From NCBI GenBank assembly GCA_037447655.1, contig JBBHKE010002508.1:23956-87955 (forward strand): a stretch of 64,000 nt of DNA, written 5' to 3'. Position 1 is the first letter of the stretch; every line of letters starts with the position of its first letter. The notes under the pieces are model-generated. The model searched no databases. It was not told the origin of the DNA and worked only from the letters and a program-made list of their open reading frames with translations. This DNA is from Zygnema cylindricum. Taxonomy: Eukaryota > Streptophyta > Zygnematophyceae > Zygnematales > Zygnemataceae. Made by a program: the position numbers and the translations under genes. This document shows, in pieces, positions 44,471 through 55,037 of the stretch.

Positions 44471-45500
44471 GTCAAGAAGAAGCTCCCCATCCTCCTCCTC
44501 GGAGGACTCGTCCTCCTCGATCTCTCCTTGCACTCGTGTGACCACAAGTACTTTCTTCTTCCCTCCGGAAGAACCACTTCTACGATTTTCTTGGAGCCTC
44601 AACTCTGATAACTTGATGCAATCAGCTATGAAGTGCCCCTGCTTTTTGCAGAAATGACAAAGGCCCTTTGGAGTCCTCGGTTCTCCTAGTTGATCATTTT
44701 CCCCTTTAAAGCTGTGGTACGGCTTCTTCGGATCCTTCCTCCACCGGTCAGTTCCGACAACTATATCTTGCACGCTCTTTCCTCCTCTTCAGATCTCAAT
44801 AGTGTCTTCCTGTACAAGTATCATTCAAACCACGGTGCTCCACTTCCAAGCACTATCATCCATTTGTTGCACTCGATACACAATATTTTCATACTCCTCC
44901 GGCAACTTCATGATGAGAGTGTAAACTTTTATCTTCATAGTGCCTGTCCATCCGCCACTCTCCATCTCCATGTATAGAAAAGAGAGATCGGTGCAATAGT
45001 CCAACATCTTTCCTCCTTTGAAAGTGTAACTGATCAGCCTTTGCTCAGCCAGTTGAAGCTCTTGAATGGTTCCAGCTCTATAGATCTCCACTAAGGTGAT
45101 CCACAGCTCCTCAGCCTTAAATATTTGAAGGTGAGAAGTTGATAACGCTTGAGTGAGGTGCCTCAAAATGAAGTGCCTTGCATTCATGTTGGTGTACACC
45201 CACATTTGAATGTCGTTTTCCTCGGTCTTCGCGGCCACCGCTCCGGGTGCCATGACAATAGGAGTGAGAGGTGTCTCCTTTCCTTTCCCTTTTTCGGACA
45301 CACTGTTGTCCCCATCATCTGTCTCCTACGTTGGAGCAAATTCTGCTGCAGAAAACCTCACTCCTCCAAACCTTGGTGGAGTTCCTTGAGGTGGACATTT
45401 CACTTGTCCACTAAAAATACCCCTGTATCGTTTATCACATAATGCCCTTGTCATCATAGCTTCTCAGTAAATGAATCTAGATCCGTTCAATATGGGTACC
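44453..45500 (-). pseudogene. Copia gag, array copy 1
   Basis: Open frames 44825-45301 (MNARHFILRHLTQALSTSHLQ, AEELWITLVEIYRAGTIQ, KVYTLIMKLPEEYENI) and 44453-44773, which carries an intact zinc knuckle CHFCKKQGHFIADC and an acidic tail (GEIEEDESSEEEDGELLLDE). The PBS next to the LTR is damaged: sense GGTTACCACCC lacks the central bases of GGTTATGGGCCCACC. Confidence 0.87.
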
Positions 45501-45727
45501 CTAGAGGGTGGTAACCTGCAATTCTATGTCCTCCATTTGGACCAAGAATGAGGAAGCCTCTAAATAATTTTTGACTAACCCACTTTCAACGAGAGCAACT
45601 GCCACCCTAGCAAATAAATAGACAACCTGACTGCACCCCTGTGCAGTCTAGACTCCCCTGAGTCCACAGCAAAAAGAATCACTGAAAACGCCTTACCAGG
45701 CGATTAATTATCAAGCGGCATAGATGC

Positions 45728-45985
45728 CAATATTTATACAAGCTTGTTGGGAGAGAGGCGGCTACCTCCTCAATCCACTAAGTCCCAAACCCTCTCACAA
45801 CCCCTATCTACTGAAGTACGGGACCAATCAAAAGACTGTATAGTACAGAGAAGTACCATGGCCGATATACTTTCTGTACGGCCTGTGTACAACAAAGCCA
45901 TGGAGTGGACGCCTGTCTCCTCTGGACTTGTCCTCACGCTCCTCGGGATTCCGGCTTCCCAATGACATATTGCCACGTGTTGCCA
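45728..45985 (-). promoter_or_regulatory. LTR core promoter and upstream motif cluster
   Basis: Sense CTTGTATAAATATTG (45728-45742) is a TATA box. Upstream in sense (45814-45900) are five GTAC palindromes, the core bound by plant SBP-domain factors, and then CACGTG (45974-45979), a G-box bound by bZIP/bHLH factors. The same order recurs in nearly all type A, C and D LTRs here. Factor binding is inferred from motif identity only. Confidence 0.6.
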
Positions 45986-46221
45986 GGTTATGTTACATCT
46001 GCAAACCGCCAAAGCGATCATTCCATGATCTCGGCGATGATGTGAGCCGTCGGATCTAAATCGGCTTTAATTCCCAGCCGTTCAAAAACAAATGTCCGGT
46101 ACATTTGTTTCATGCTCACTTAATTCCCCAACTAGTTTCTATGTATCCTATTTGTAATTCCGTTAATCGGATTAGTGGTCTATCTATTGTTTAAATAGCT
46201 ATCGAACCCTATGTATCCTAA

Positions 46222-46305
46222 CGGACTACTACGACAAACTGGTAAGGGTTAACGGCTATGCCTCGCCCTACCGGTCGGAGGTTCGAGTCCTGCCGGACTC
46301 AACCT
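46222..46305 (+). other. tRNA-like A/B-box module in LTR
   Basis: ACTGGTAAGGGTTAACGGC and the exact B-box GGTTCGAGTCC at 46280-46290, followed by ACCTTTTTGG. It is antisense to the LTR and the partner of 40896-40967. Confidence 0.62.
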
Positions 46306-46514
46306 TTTTGGTTGAGAGTGACTTAGGTAACTCTTAAGCCCTGCCTATGGAGCTAAGGCAGCCATGGCTCCACCGCCCTCTCTCTCTTTCAGTGACTACA
46401 ACAAGTATTGGGGCTAGAGAGAGAAGGTGGAGGCAGGCTGCCTCTGCTTTCCTTTTCTTTTTTATTTTAATTAAGACCTAGAAAATACCTCCACTAAATC
46501 TAGTGATTTCAACA

Positions 46515-47330
46515 CTCCCCTTATTTATAGTCTAATTTTAATTTCTCTTTTAATCCACATTTTTCTCTACAATACTTTAGCTTGGGAGACAGCACAGGCT
46601 TTGTCATCATATCAGCCACCATTTCCCCATCACTCATATACACCAAATTCACAATTTTATTTTCCACTTTTTCCCTCACAAAGCTCAATCTTATATCTAT
46701 ATGCTTAGCTTTGAAATGGTGTTTTGGATTGGCTGCAATTGCAATTGCAGCCTGATTCTCACAAAACACTTTATGTACTCCCTTCTTAATGTACCCCAAT
46801 TCTTACAACAAAGACTTCACCCACATCAGCTCTTTCACAGGAGAACAAGAGGCCATGTACTCAACCTCCATAGTGGACTGAGCAACAACCTTTTGTTGCT
46901 TGCTGCTCCAACAACAAGCACCTTTCCCCACATACAATACATACCCAGAAGTGCATTTTCTCATAGGTGCATCACCATAACTGGTATCACTCCAAGTAGT
47001 GATGTCAGTGTGCTCCCCTCCCAAATGCAACCATAGATCCCTAGTTCCTACCAGGTATCTCATTACTCTCTAAGCTGCTCTCAATCTCTCTTTCTAGGGT
47101 CATTAAGACTCCTACTGAGGACTCTAACTACTGCAGCTATGTTAGGCCTAGTACAATTCATAAAGTAAATCAAACTTCCTACAACCGGTCTGTAAGGAAT
47201 AGACTTCATAAACAACCTATCTTTTGGAATCCTCAGATCATGTAACATTATCACTCCTCCTTCTACACTTTCATCACTTACTTTTTTCAAGTCCATCGGA
47301 GTGGTACAACTCTTTTTATTCTCCATTTGG
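46515..47330 (-). pseudogene. Copia RNase H, array copy 2
   Basis: Frames 46803-47063 (MRYLVGTRDLWLHLGGEHTDITTW, CTSGYVLYVGKGACCWSSK, TMEVEYMASCSPVKELMWV), 46521-46799 (VFCENQAAIAI: the third catalytic Asp is Glu here; MVADMMTKPV) and 47081-47326 (KSCTTPMDLKKVSDESVEGG, FMNCTRPNIAAVV). It differs from copy 1 at roughly one base in ten or fewer. Confidence 0.86.
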
Positions 47331-48018
47331 AATTTCTTAGCATATTTCCTATAGCCTATTTCTGTGTAAGTCTGATGATCCTCTTTTCCCTATTTCTTTC
47401 CATTTGAATTCCTAGAATATATTTAGCCTCTCCTAAATCCTTCATGTCAAATCTACTTCCTAGATCTTTCTTTAACCTATTTATCTTCTCCATAGACTTA
47501 CTCAATACCAATATATCATCCACATAAATTGCAATAAAAATCACACCATTCTCATCCTTAAACATATAAATAGAATGGTCAGAACTGATCCAAATATACC
47601 CTAGACTGGTAAGAAACTCATATAGTTTCTTATTCCATTGTCTAGGGGCCTGCTTTAGTCCATATAGGGACTTTATAAGTCTGCAGACTTCGCTTTCCTC
47701 TCCTTCCTCTACAAAACCTTCTGGTTGCCGCATGAAGATTTCTTCCTCTAGTTCATTGTTGAGGAAGGCGGTTTTGATATCCATCTGGTGAATTTCCATG
47801 TCTTCCACTGCAACTAGACTAAAGAGAATCCTTACAGATGGGAATCGAACTACCGGAGCAAAGGTCTCCTCATAATCTATCCCCTCTTTTTGAGTAAACC
47901 CTTTTGCCAGCAGCCGAGCCTTAAATCTCTCAATGGTGTTATCTGGATTCAGTTTTAGTTTAAATACCCATTTACGCCCAATGGGTTTTCTATCTGGTGG
48001 ACAGTCTATCGCTCCCAA
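47331..48018 (-). pseudogene. Copia reverse transcriptase, array copy 2
   Basis: A 220-residue frame has KLKLNPDNTIERFKARLLAKGF, EIHQMDIKTAFLNNELEEEIF, SLYGLKQAPRQWNKKLYEFL, AIYVDDILVLSKSMEK (intact YVDD) and LGEAKYILGIQMERN. A small deletion near 48006-48012 breaks the frame against the preceding integrase/linker. Confidence 0.87.
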
Positions 48019-48908
48019 GTATTTGCCTCCATGATTGAAGCCATCTTGTCATTTATGGCGTTGACCCACCTTTCTTTCTCCAGACTGTCCATTGCCTCAG
48101 AGTATGATTGAGGCTCATCTGGATGAGAAAGCTTTGTTACCTTGCAAGCAGCCTGTTTTTCTTGAAGCCTTTTGTTGCTCATTCGTCCTCCCTCAAAGTC
48201 CGAAGGTGGAATGGAGGGAAGTCTTCGATTCCTCCAAACTGTCTCATCAGCTCCCCTATCCATGGGAACCGGTTTTGACTCCTCTTCCTCTCTCTCCTCA
48301 AAGGGTGTAGGAATTTTAGGAGATTTTGGTATATCTCCCCCATCTTTTATCTCTCGTGGATCTGCAATCATGTTTTCACTTGTGTCCTTTTTGGGAAGAT
48401 CTAAGTCCTCCTCACTCTCGGACTCAAAGCTGATTCTGATTTTCTTAGTGAATTTGAAGGGATCAAAATACTTCCATTCATCCATGACAACTAGATGCTT
48501 TACCACAATGATATCTTGTTTAGCTAAGTCATGGACTCTATAACCCTTGACATCCTCATCATATCCCACAAAATATCTCGGTTTCCCTTTAGCATCTAGT
48601 TTCCAATTTTTCGTATCTTTGTCAAGACTGTAAACTTGACTACAGAATACTTTCAAGTGAGAAACATTCGGTTTCTTTCCAACCCATCTCTCATAAGGGG
48701 TCATTCCTTTAACTGCTGTGGTGAGGACTCTATTCTTAATGTAGTTAGCACAGTTCATGGCCTCTGCCCAAAATCTTCTTCCTATTTTCTTATCAGCCAA
48801 CATACAGCACACACTATATCCCAAAGTCCGGTTTAACCTCTCAGCTACCCCATTTTGTTCAGGATTATTCGGTACAGTTTTCTGATGTTGAACTCCCTCA
48901 TCTCTCAA
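48006..48908 (-). pseudogene. Copia integrase C-terminus and linker, array copy 2
   Basis: A 300-residue frame that is almost identical to the first half of the 41803-43560 frame (NGVAERLNRTLGYSVCCML, one substitution visible) through VNAINDKMASIMEANTWE. It belongs to the near-identical tract 48012-49455 versus 42665-44110. Confidence 0.88.
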
Positions 48909-49800
48909 ATAATCCTCAAACTGGTTAGAGGTGTACTCTCCCCCATTATCACTCCTTATTTTCTTAATGGGGGTTCAGTGGAACTTCTCACTCCAGGCTT
49001 TGTATTTTTTAAAGTATTTTGATGTTTCAGACTTTGTTTTCAGGAAGTAGACTCTGGAATATCTGGACCAATCATCCGTAATTGTCAACATATACCTCTT
49101 TCCCCCAACCGAAGGCACCCTTGCTAGTCCTCAGATATCTTTGTGAACCAGATCTAGTACCTTCTCACCTCTATATGTGGCATTTTGGGAAAGGGAAGTC
49201 TGTGAGCTTTACCTTGGGCACAGCCACTACAGTCATCCATCATCTCATTATCCCCAAACTGAATGCCCTCTACTACACCCAACTTCTTAATTTCCCTCAG
49301 TCTATCAAAATGCACATGTCACAAACGCTTATGCCAGATCATCAAGCTCGGAACACCACCATAGTAAGCACTCTTCTTTTCATTACTCAGGTTAAGCCTA
49401 AACATTCCTTGGCTACCCTTATCAGCTGTGAAGTAGACTTCATCTCCATACCTCGCTGTAAAGACTCCCTTTCTAGTGAAGGTATCAAAATCCTTGTCAT
49501 GTAATACAGAAGTAGACAAAAGATTCTTTCTCAACTGAGGAATGTAGAGCACATCTGAGAAGGTGAGAATAGAGGTTCTACCCTCCACTAAGACTTTCAA
49601 ATCTATGGATCCCATTAGATCTGTGGTAACTACTCTCCCATCCCCATACTTTATTTCCACAGTAGGGATCTTTCTTAGCTTAGTGAAGAGGTGCTTGTCA
49701 CGACATATATGCATGGATGCACCTGAGTCGATGATCCATCCCTCCTTTGGTGCTTCCCTAATTTCTCCTAGGGCACACTTATGTTTTCAAGGGATCTCCT
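48909..49800 (-). pseudogene. Copia protease and integrase N-terminus, array copy 2
   Basis: The protease site here is intact (IIDSGASMHICRD). TVEIKYGDGRVVTTDL, VLYIPQLRKNLLSTSVL and LMIWHKRL follow. The integrase core carries the same TGA after KFH (about 48972) and the same single-base context as array copy 1. Confidence 0.85.
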
Positions 49801-50708
49801 TCTCCTCTAGATTCTCGTCAAGAAGAAGCTCCCCATCCTCCTCCTCGTAGGACTCGTCCTCCTCGGTCTCTCCTTTCACTCGTGTGACCACAAGTGCTTT
49901 CTTCTTCCCTCTAGAAGAACCACCTCCACGATTTTCTTGGAGCCTCAACTCTGATAGCTTGATGTAATCAGCTATGTAGTGCCCTCGCTTTTTGCAAAAA
50001 TGACAAAGGCCCTTTGGAGTCCTCGGTTCTCCAGATTGATCTTTTCCCCCTTTGAAGTTGTGGTACGGCTTCTTCGGATCCTTCCTCCACCGGTCAGTTT
50101 CGGCAGCTAGAGCTTGCACGCTCTTTCCTCCTTTTTTGATCTCAATAGTGTTTTCCTGTACAAGTATCATTGGAACCACGGTGCTCCACTTCTAAGCACT
50201 ATCATCCATTTGTTGCACTCGGTACACTATATTTTCATACTCATCCGGCAACCTCATGATGAGAGTGTTAACTTTCATCTTCATAGTGCCTGACCATCTG
50301 ACACTCTCCATCTCCATGTATAGACAAGAGAGATCGGTGCAATAGTCCAACATCTTTCCTCCTTTGAAAGTGTAACTGATCAGCCTTTGCTCAGCCAGCT
50401 GAAGCTCCTGAATGGTGCCAGCTCTATAGATATCCACTAAGGTCATCCACAACTCCTCAGCCTTGAAGATTTGAAGGTGAGAAGTTGCCAACGCTTGGGT
50501 GAGGTGCCTCAAAATAAAGTGCCTTGCATTCATGTTGGTGTACTCCCACATCTGAATGTCGTTTTGCTCGGTCTTCACGGCCACCGCTCCGGGTGCCATG
50601 GCAATAAGAGTGAGAGGTGTCTCCTTTCCTTTCCCTTTTTCGGACACACTGCTATCCCCATCATCTGTCTCCTCCGTTGGAGCAGATCATGCTGCAAAAA
50701 ACCTCACT
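49787..50708 (-). pseudogene. Copia gag, array copy 2
   Basis: Frames 50192-50647 (MNARHFILRHLTQALATSHLQ, AEELWMTLVDIYRAGTIQ, KVNTLIMRLPDEYENI) and 49787-50179 with zinc knuckle CHFCKKRGHYIADY, whose last Cys is Tyr. The N-terminal end is cut at 50708 by a + strand LTR; its own PBS and 5' LTR are not seen. Confidence 0.86.
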
Positions 50709-51757
50709 TGTAGAAACTAATGGTTTTATTAGTATTTTCTAGGTCTGAAAAGAAATATAGAAGTCGAGGCAGTCTATCTCTAACTTCTCTCTCCAACTCT
50801 CAAACTTGTCGCAGTCACTGAGAAATTGGAGAGGAAGCTAGAGCCATGGCTACCTTGGCTATCCTGAGGTTTACAGGAATTTTATATTAGGGTTTATTTA
50901 TTTAAGTAAAAATTATGTGCCGGCGGCAGGATTTGATCCTTGTACCTACCGGCCGGCAGACAGGATATAGCCGGTAGCCTTAGCCGTTTAATCTAGCAAT
51001 AGTGTTACGTAACATATAGTTTGATACTTATTTAAATATGTATACGTGCGATAAACCATTTAACTTAAATGAATTACGGGATACATAGATCCAGTAATAT
51101 ATAATGTACGACTTACGGTACGGACAAAAATCAGTACCACGCATTTGTTTCGTAAATGAAACAAATACCGCGCATATATTTATTACGGCTACGATTAAAG
51201 CCGAATTTAATCGGACGGCCGGGATTAGCGCCGAGATCGCGGAGGAAGATTTTGGCGGTTTGTGGCCATCGCCACATCGGATGACGCGTGGCTAAATTCC
51301 GTTGGATTGTGGAATCTCTGGAGATTATGGCACTGAATCCGGATTTGACATGTGTCAACATTTTGGCCATGTCGTACAATGTCCGTACATAAAGTACACC
51401 GACAGCTGTACTTTTGCGTACGGAACTCAATTCTGATTGGTTCCGTACATCAGTAGATAGAGTCTGTGAGAGAGATAGGACTTAGAAAAATTAGAAGATA
51501 GGACCCCCTCTCCCAGAGAGCTTCTGTACAAAAGGTCAACTTTGACCCTCCATAACTTACTGCTCAGGGGAGCAAATTCAGAGATTCTTTTTGCTATCGA
51601 ATCACGGGAGTCTTGTCTTCACAGAGGTGAAGTTGGTCAGAGTTTTTGTCTGCCAGGGTGGCAGTTATTTTTGCTTAAACACAAAGGGGTCAGGATTATC
51701 CTAGAGGCTTCTTGGAAGCTGTCCACTCTGAGGACTTATGGAGGTCTCAGAGTTTCA
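50709..51757 (+). repeat. Copia 5' LTR, type A, forward
   Basis: TGTAGAAACTAATGG...CAGAGTTTCA, 1049 bp, inserted in array copy 2 gag. It has the antisense tRNA-like block (50920-51005), ACGCATTTGTTTCG-TAAATG-AAACAAATACCGCG near 51138-51178, GTAC motifs 51374-51448 and CTTCAC-AGAG-GTGAAG hairpin at 51617-51632. The gag ATG is at 51738. Confidence 0.9.
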
Positions 51758-52795
51758 GGTTATGGGCCCACCCTCTAGGGTACCAATCTTCAATGGAACT
51801 GGCTTCATATACTGGGAAAGTATGATGATAGGAGCTCTATGCGAAAAAAGGTTTTGGGGGATAGTGAGTGGACGATTGGGGCGTCCATCAAGTCTTGGAA
51901 TTCCTCCAGGGTTTAAAGGAAGCAGATTCACCAGGAAAGAGGATTCACCTTCAACGGAGGAAACAAAGGAAGGAGAGGTGGTGGACAAAGGAAAGGAGAA
52001 GGAGGCGACCACACCAATAGCAACTGGTTTAGCATTCATGTCACCTATTCCGAGGAACGAGGAGAATGATACTGAAACCTGGGACTTCAACAATATGGCA
52101 GCAAAGCACTTCATCCTACGCCATCTCACTCAAGGACTTGCATGTCCTCATTTGCAGGTAGAGAGGGCATCCGATCTTTGGATGGCTCTCATAGAGATGT
52201 ACCGAAGTGGTACGATTCAGCAACAACAGTTGGCTGATCAGAAAGTTAAGGAGTATGTATACAAAGGGGGAAATATGTTGGATTTTTGCAATGAGATTGC
52301 TACACTTTCATGGAGCTAGAGAGTGCGGGAAAAGTTTTTAGTGAAAAAGAAAAGGTTAACTGTTTACTGATGAAGTTACCTGATGAGTTCGAGAACATAG
52401 TCAATCGTGTGCAGGACTTGTCGGACTCAAGGTGGATATGGAACTCAGTGGTAGTGATGATTCTCGTTCGAGAGAATACGATTGAGATCCGAAGTGGAGG
52501 AAAGAGTGGCCAAGCCTTGGCAACAGCGACCGATTGGAGGAACAAGGATTCCCGGAAACCAGTCGGAAACTATGGGGGTAGGGAGCAGAAAAAACAGGTT
52601 GGCGAGTTCACACCAAGGGCTCCTAAAGGTTTATGTCATTTTTGTAAGAAACCGGGGCACTATATGGCAGAGTGCACCAAGCTAACCGAGCTTTGGTTAA
52701 AGGAGGGGCAGACCGGTGGTACCCCAAGAGGAAAGAAAAAGGCCCTTGTCACACAGGTACTTGAGGCGGAATCCGAGGACGAGGACGAGTGTAGT
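51738..52795 (+). pseudogene. Copia gag, forward, with one frameshift
   Basis: The frame from 51738 starts MEVSEFQVMGPPSRVPIF; the first seven codons are in the LTR and VMGPP is the PBS. It runs to 52319 (AAKHFILRHLTQGLACPHLQ, DLWMALIEMYRSGTIQ). A one-base frameshift near 52310 leads to MELESAGKVF, LLMKLPDEFENIVNRVQDL and an intact zinc knuckle CHFCKKPGHYMAEC (about 52628-52678). The acidic end (LEAESEDEDEC) abuts a reverse gag piece at about 52795. It is the most complete Gag in the window. Confidence 0.9.
51758..51772 (+). other. Half-tRNA-type primer-binding site, perfect and translated
   Basis: GGTTATGGGCCCACC directly follows the LTR terminal CA. It is complementary over 15 bases to the anticodon arm of initiator tRNA-Met; its in-frame ATG is the complement of the CAU anticodon. 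Confidence 0.88.
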
Positions 52796-53143
52796 TCCAC
52801 TTTTCATACTTTGATCTGTCGGTCTGAACCCTTGTCAACATTGCAGGTGCTGCTGCTGCTGGTATCGCCTTCGACAATGGTGTCACTTGAGTTGTAACTC
52901 CTCCCTTTTCTCCTTCCATGACAATCTCCTCTCCTTCCTCATCTTCATCCACGGTGATGGTGGAAGCTGTTCTAACTATTGTAGTGACGGAGGTGCCAGA
53001 AAAACCTGTCCTTGTAATCAAAGTGGAGGTGGGCATCGAATTTGTCTAAACAGTATGCCCCATAGTACTTCTCAAATAGTTCTCCATCCATCATTATTTC
53101 CCAATACAAAAATTCCGATCCATCAAATATGGGCACCCTAGAG
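52796..53143 (-). pseudogene. Type D copia gag N-terminal fragment
   Basis: Sense: METTEFKVMGPPSRVPIFDG then FLYWEIMMDGELFEKYY (52972-53178 frame), and after a frameshift a block with DEDEEGEEIVMEGEKGGV and MLTRVQTDRSKYEKWNY (52749-53036 frame). It ends at about the same Gag position as the fragment at 35035-35446. It abuts the forward gag at 52795 tail to tail. Confidence 0.78.
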
Positions 53144-53158
53144 GGTGGGCCCATTACC
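53144..53158 (-). other. Half-tRNA-type primer-binding site
   Basis: Sense GGTAATGGGCCCACC, one base from the perfect site, adjoining the LTR at 53159. Confidence 0.75.
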
Positions 53159-54039
53159 TTAAATTCTGTGGTCTCCATTGACCCACAGAATGAGCAGCCT
53201 ATGTAAAGCCTCTAGGATAATATTTTCCCCTTCTACTTTCCCGCTGAATAAGCGCCGCCTAGGCACAAAAGTATTTTAACCACCCACACCTCAATGAGGA
53301 CAAGACTCCCCTGAGTCAAACCCTAAAATAATCATTCAATTTGCTCCCTTGAGCAATAAGTTATGGCTGGTCAAAGATGACCTATATAGTTACAAGCTCT
53401 CTTAGAGAAAGGTCCCTAAATATCACTAAGTTTTTGTCTTTCTACTCACGACTACCTACTACTAAATCCTAGTCCAATAGGAACACTATATAGTACAACA
53501 AGGTACAATGGGCGATGTACTTAATGTACGACTATTGTACGACAAGGTCAAGGTGACACTTGTAAAATCGGAAGCCATGGCTCCTCCACCCATCTCCTCC
53601 GATGTCAAATAATGTGGCGCCACGTGGCACCGCGTGACGTTATCTCCATATGTCGCCAAAATCTCACTTTGCGTGGCGGCTATAATGCCGGCCGTCAGAT
53701 CAAAACATATTTTACACGGTTCAGATTCGCGTGCATGCATGAAATGTTCCTCTTCGTTAGTCTGGTGTTAATTAGATGTCGCGTTAATGTTTATATATCT
53801 TTTAAACCCATCACATGTATCGTTTCGACAACGCCTTAGTGGTTAAGACGTACGACTATTTGGAGGCCACAGACCAAAGTTCAAATCTGGACTTAGGCAC
53901 TATTTTGGTAAAATATCCTCTACTTCTAACTCTGCCACTTTTTAAATATTGCGGCAGCCATGGCGTGCCTTTGATCCTCACTCTCTCACTTTATAGTGGA
54001 ATTAAATTAGAGAAGTGAACTATTAATTACCTCTTTTAA
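53159..54039 (-). repeat. Copia LTR, type D, reverse
   Basis: TTAAATTCTGTGG...CCTCTTTTAA, about 880 bp. It has a GACTC/GAGTC leader hairpin (about 53305), GTAC cluster 53493-53540, CGCCACGTGGC (about 53619), tRNA-like module 53826-53900 and GCCATGG near 53958. Its U3 end is decayed and joins a copia RT fragment without a purine tract, so the right boundary is approximate. Confidence 0.78.
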
Positions 54040-55037
54040 ATAGAATAGTCAGAGCTGATACCGATATATCCCACACCGGTGAGAAACTCATCTAGTTTTT
54101 TATTACATTGTCTGGGAGCTTGCTTTAGTCCATATAAGGATTTTATGAGTCTGCAGACTTTGCCCTCCTCTCCTTCCTCTACAAACCTCTGTTGCCGCAT
54201 GAAGATTTCTTCCTCTAGCTCACCATTGAGGAAGGCAATCTTAATTTCTATCTGATGTATTTCCATGTCTTCACATGCCGCTAGACTGACGAGAATTCTT
54301 ACTGATGGAAACTGAAGCAATGGAGCAAAAGTCTCCGTATAATCTATCCTTTTTTTTTGGGTGGACCCCTTTGCTACCAACCGAGCCTCATATCTCTGAA
54401 TGGTATTATTTGTGTTTTTTTTCTGTTTAAACACCCATTTGCACCGAATCGGTTTTCTTTCCGAAGGACAATCCATTAACTCCCAAGTATTTGCATCCAT
54501 GATGGAGGCCATCTCATCATTTATGGCTCTAACCCATCTGTCTTTCTCTGGACTGTTTATTGCATCTGAGTATGACTGAGGCTCATCAAGATTGGATAGC
54601 TTAGTGACCTTGTGAGCAGCTTGCTTTTCCTGTAGTCTTTTGGTACTTCTTTGTCCTCCGTCAAAGTTCGAAATTGGAATGGAGGGAAGTCTCGAGTTCC
54701 TCCTCACTGTCTCATCGGCCCCCTTATCCATGGAACCCGGTTATGGCTCTTCTTCCTCTATCTCCTCGGAGTTTATAGGAATATGAGGAGATTCCAGTGT
54801 ATCTCTCATATCTTGGCTCTCCTCTGAATCTGCTATCAAGTTTTCCCTCATGTCACCTCCTGGAAGAACCGAGTCCTCCTCACTCTCGGAATCAAAACTG
54901 ATTCTTATCTTCTTGGTATATTTGAAAGGATCAAATGACTTTCCTTCATCCATGACAACTAAGTGTTTTACCAAAATGATATCTTGTTTAGCTAAGTCAT
55001 ATACACTATATCTTTTAACATCTTCATCATATCCCAC
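54040..55037 (-). pseudogene. Copia RT N-terminal part and integrase linker
   Basis: A 231-residue frame (54036-54731) has WVFKQKKNTNNTIQRYEARLVAKGS, FAPLLQFPSVRILVSL, IHQIEIKIAFLNGELEEEIF (the catalytic Asp of QMDIK is Glu) and SLYGLKQAPRQCNKKLDEFL, and stops just before the YVDD region at the junction with the LTR. The preceding frame (54741-55037) is GYDEDVKRYSVYDLAKQDI and an acidic linker. Confidence 0.85.

Larger units (their letters stand above)
45517..46514 (-). repeat. Shared middle LTR of the copia array
   Basis: TGCAATTCTATG...GATTTCAACA, 998 bp. It is 5' LTR of array copy 1 and 3' LTR of copy 2, since copia internal sequence with a purine tract follows directly at 46515. An 8-bp hairpin GACTGCAC/GTGCAGTC is at 45629-45648 and a second at 45651-45664. 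Confidence 0.9.

Noticed and set aside
53823-54018. Open frame over the tRNA-like module in the type D LTR
   Set aside because: It lies within LTR U3, antisense to the element, and is not kept in the other LTRs.
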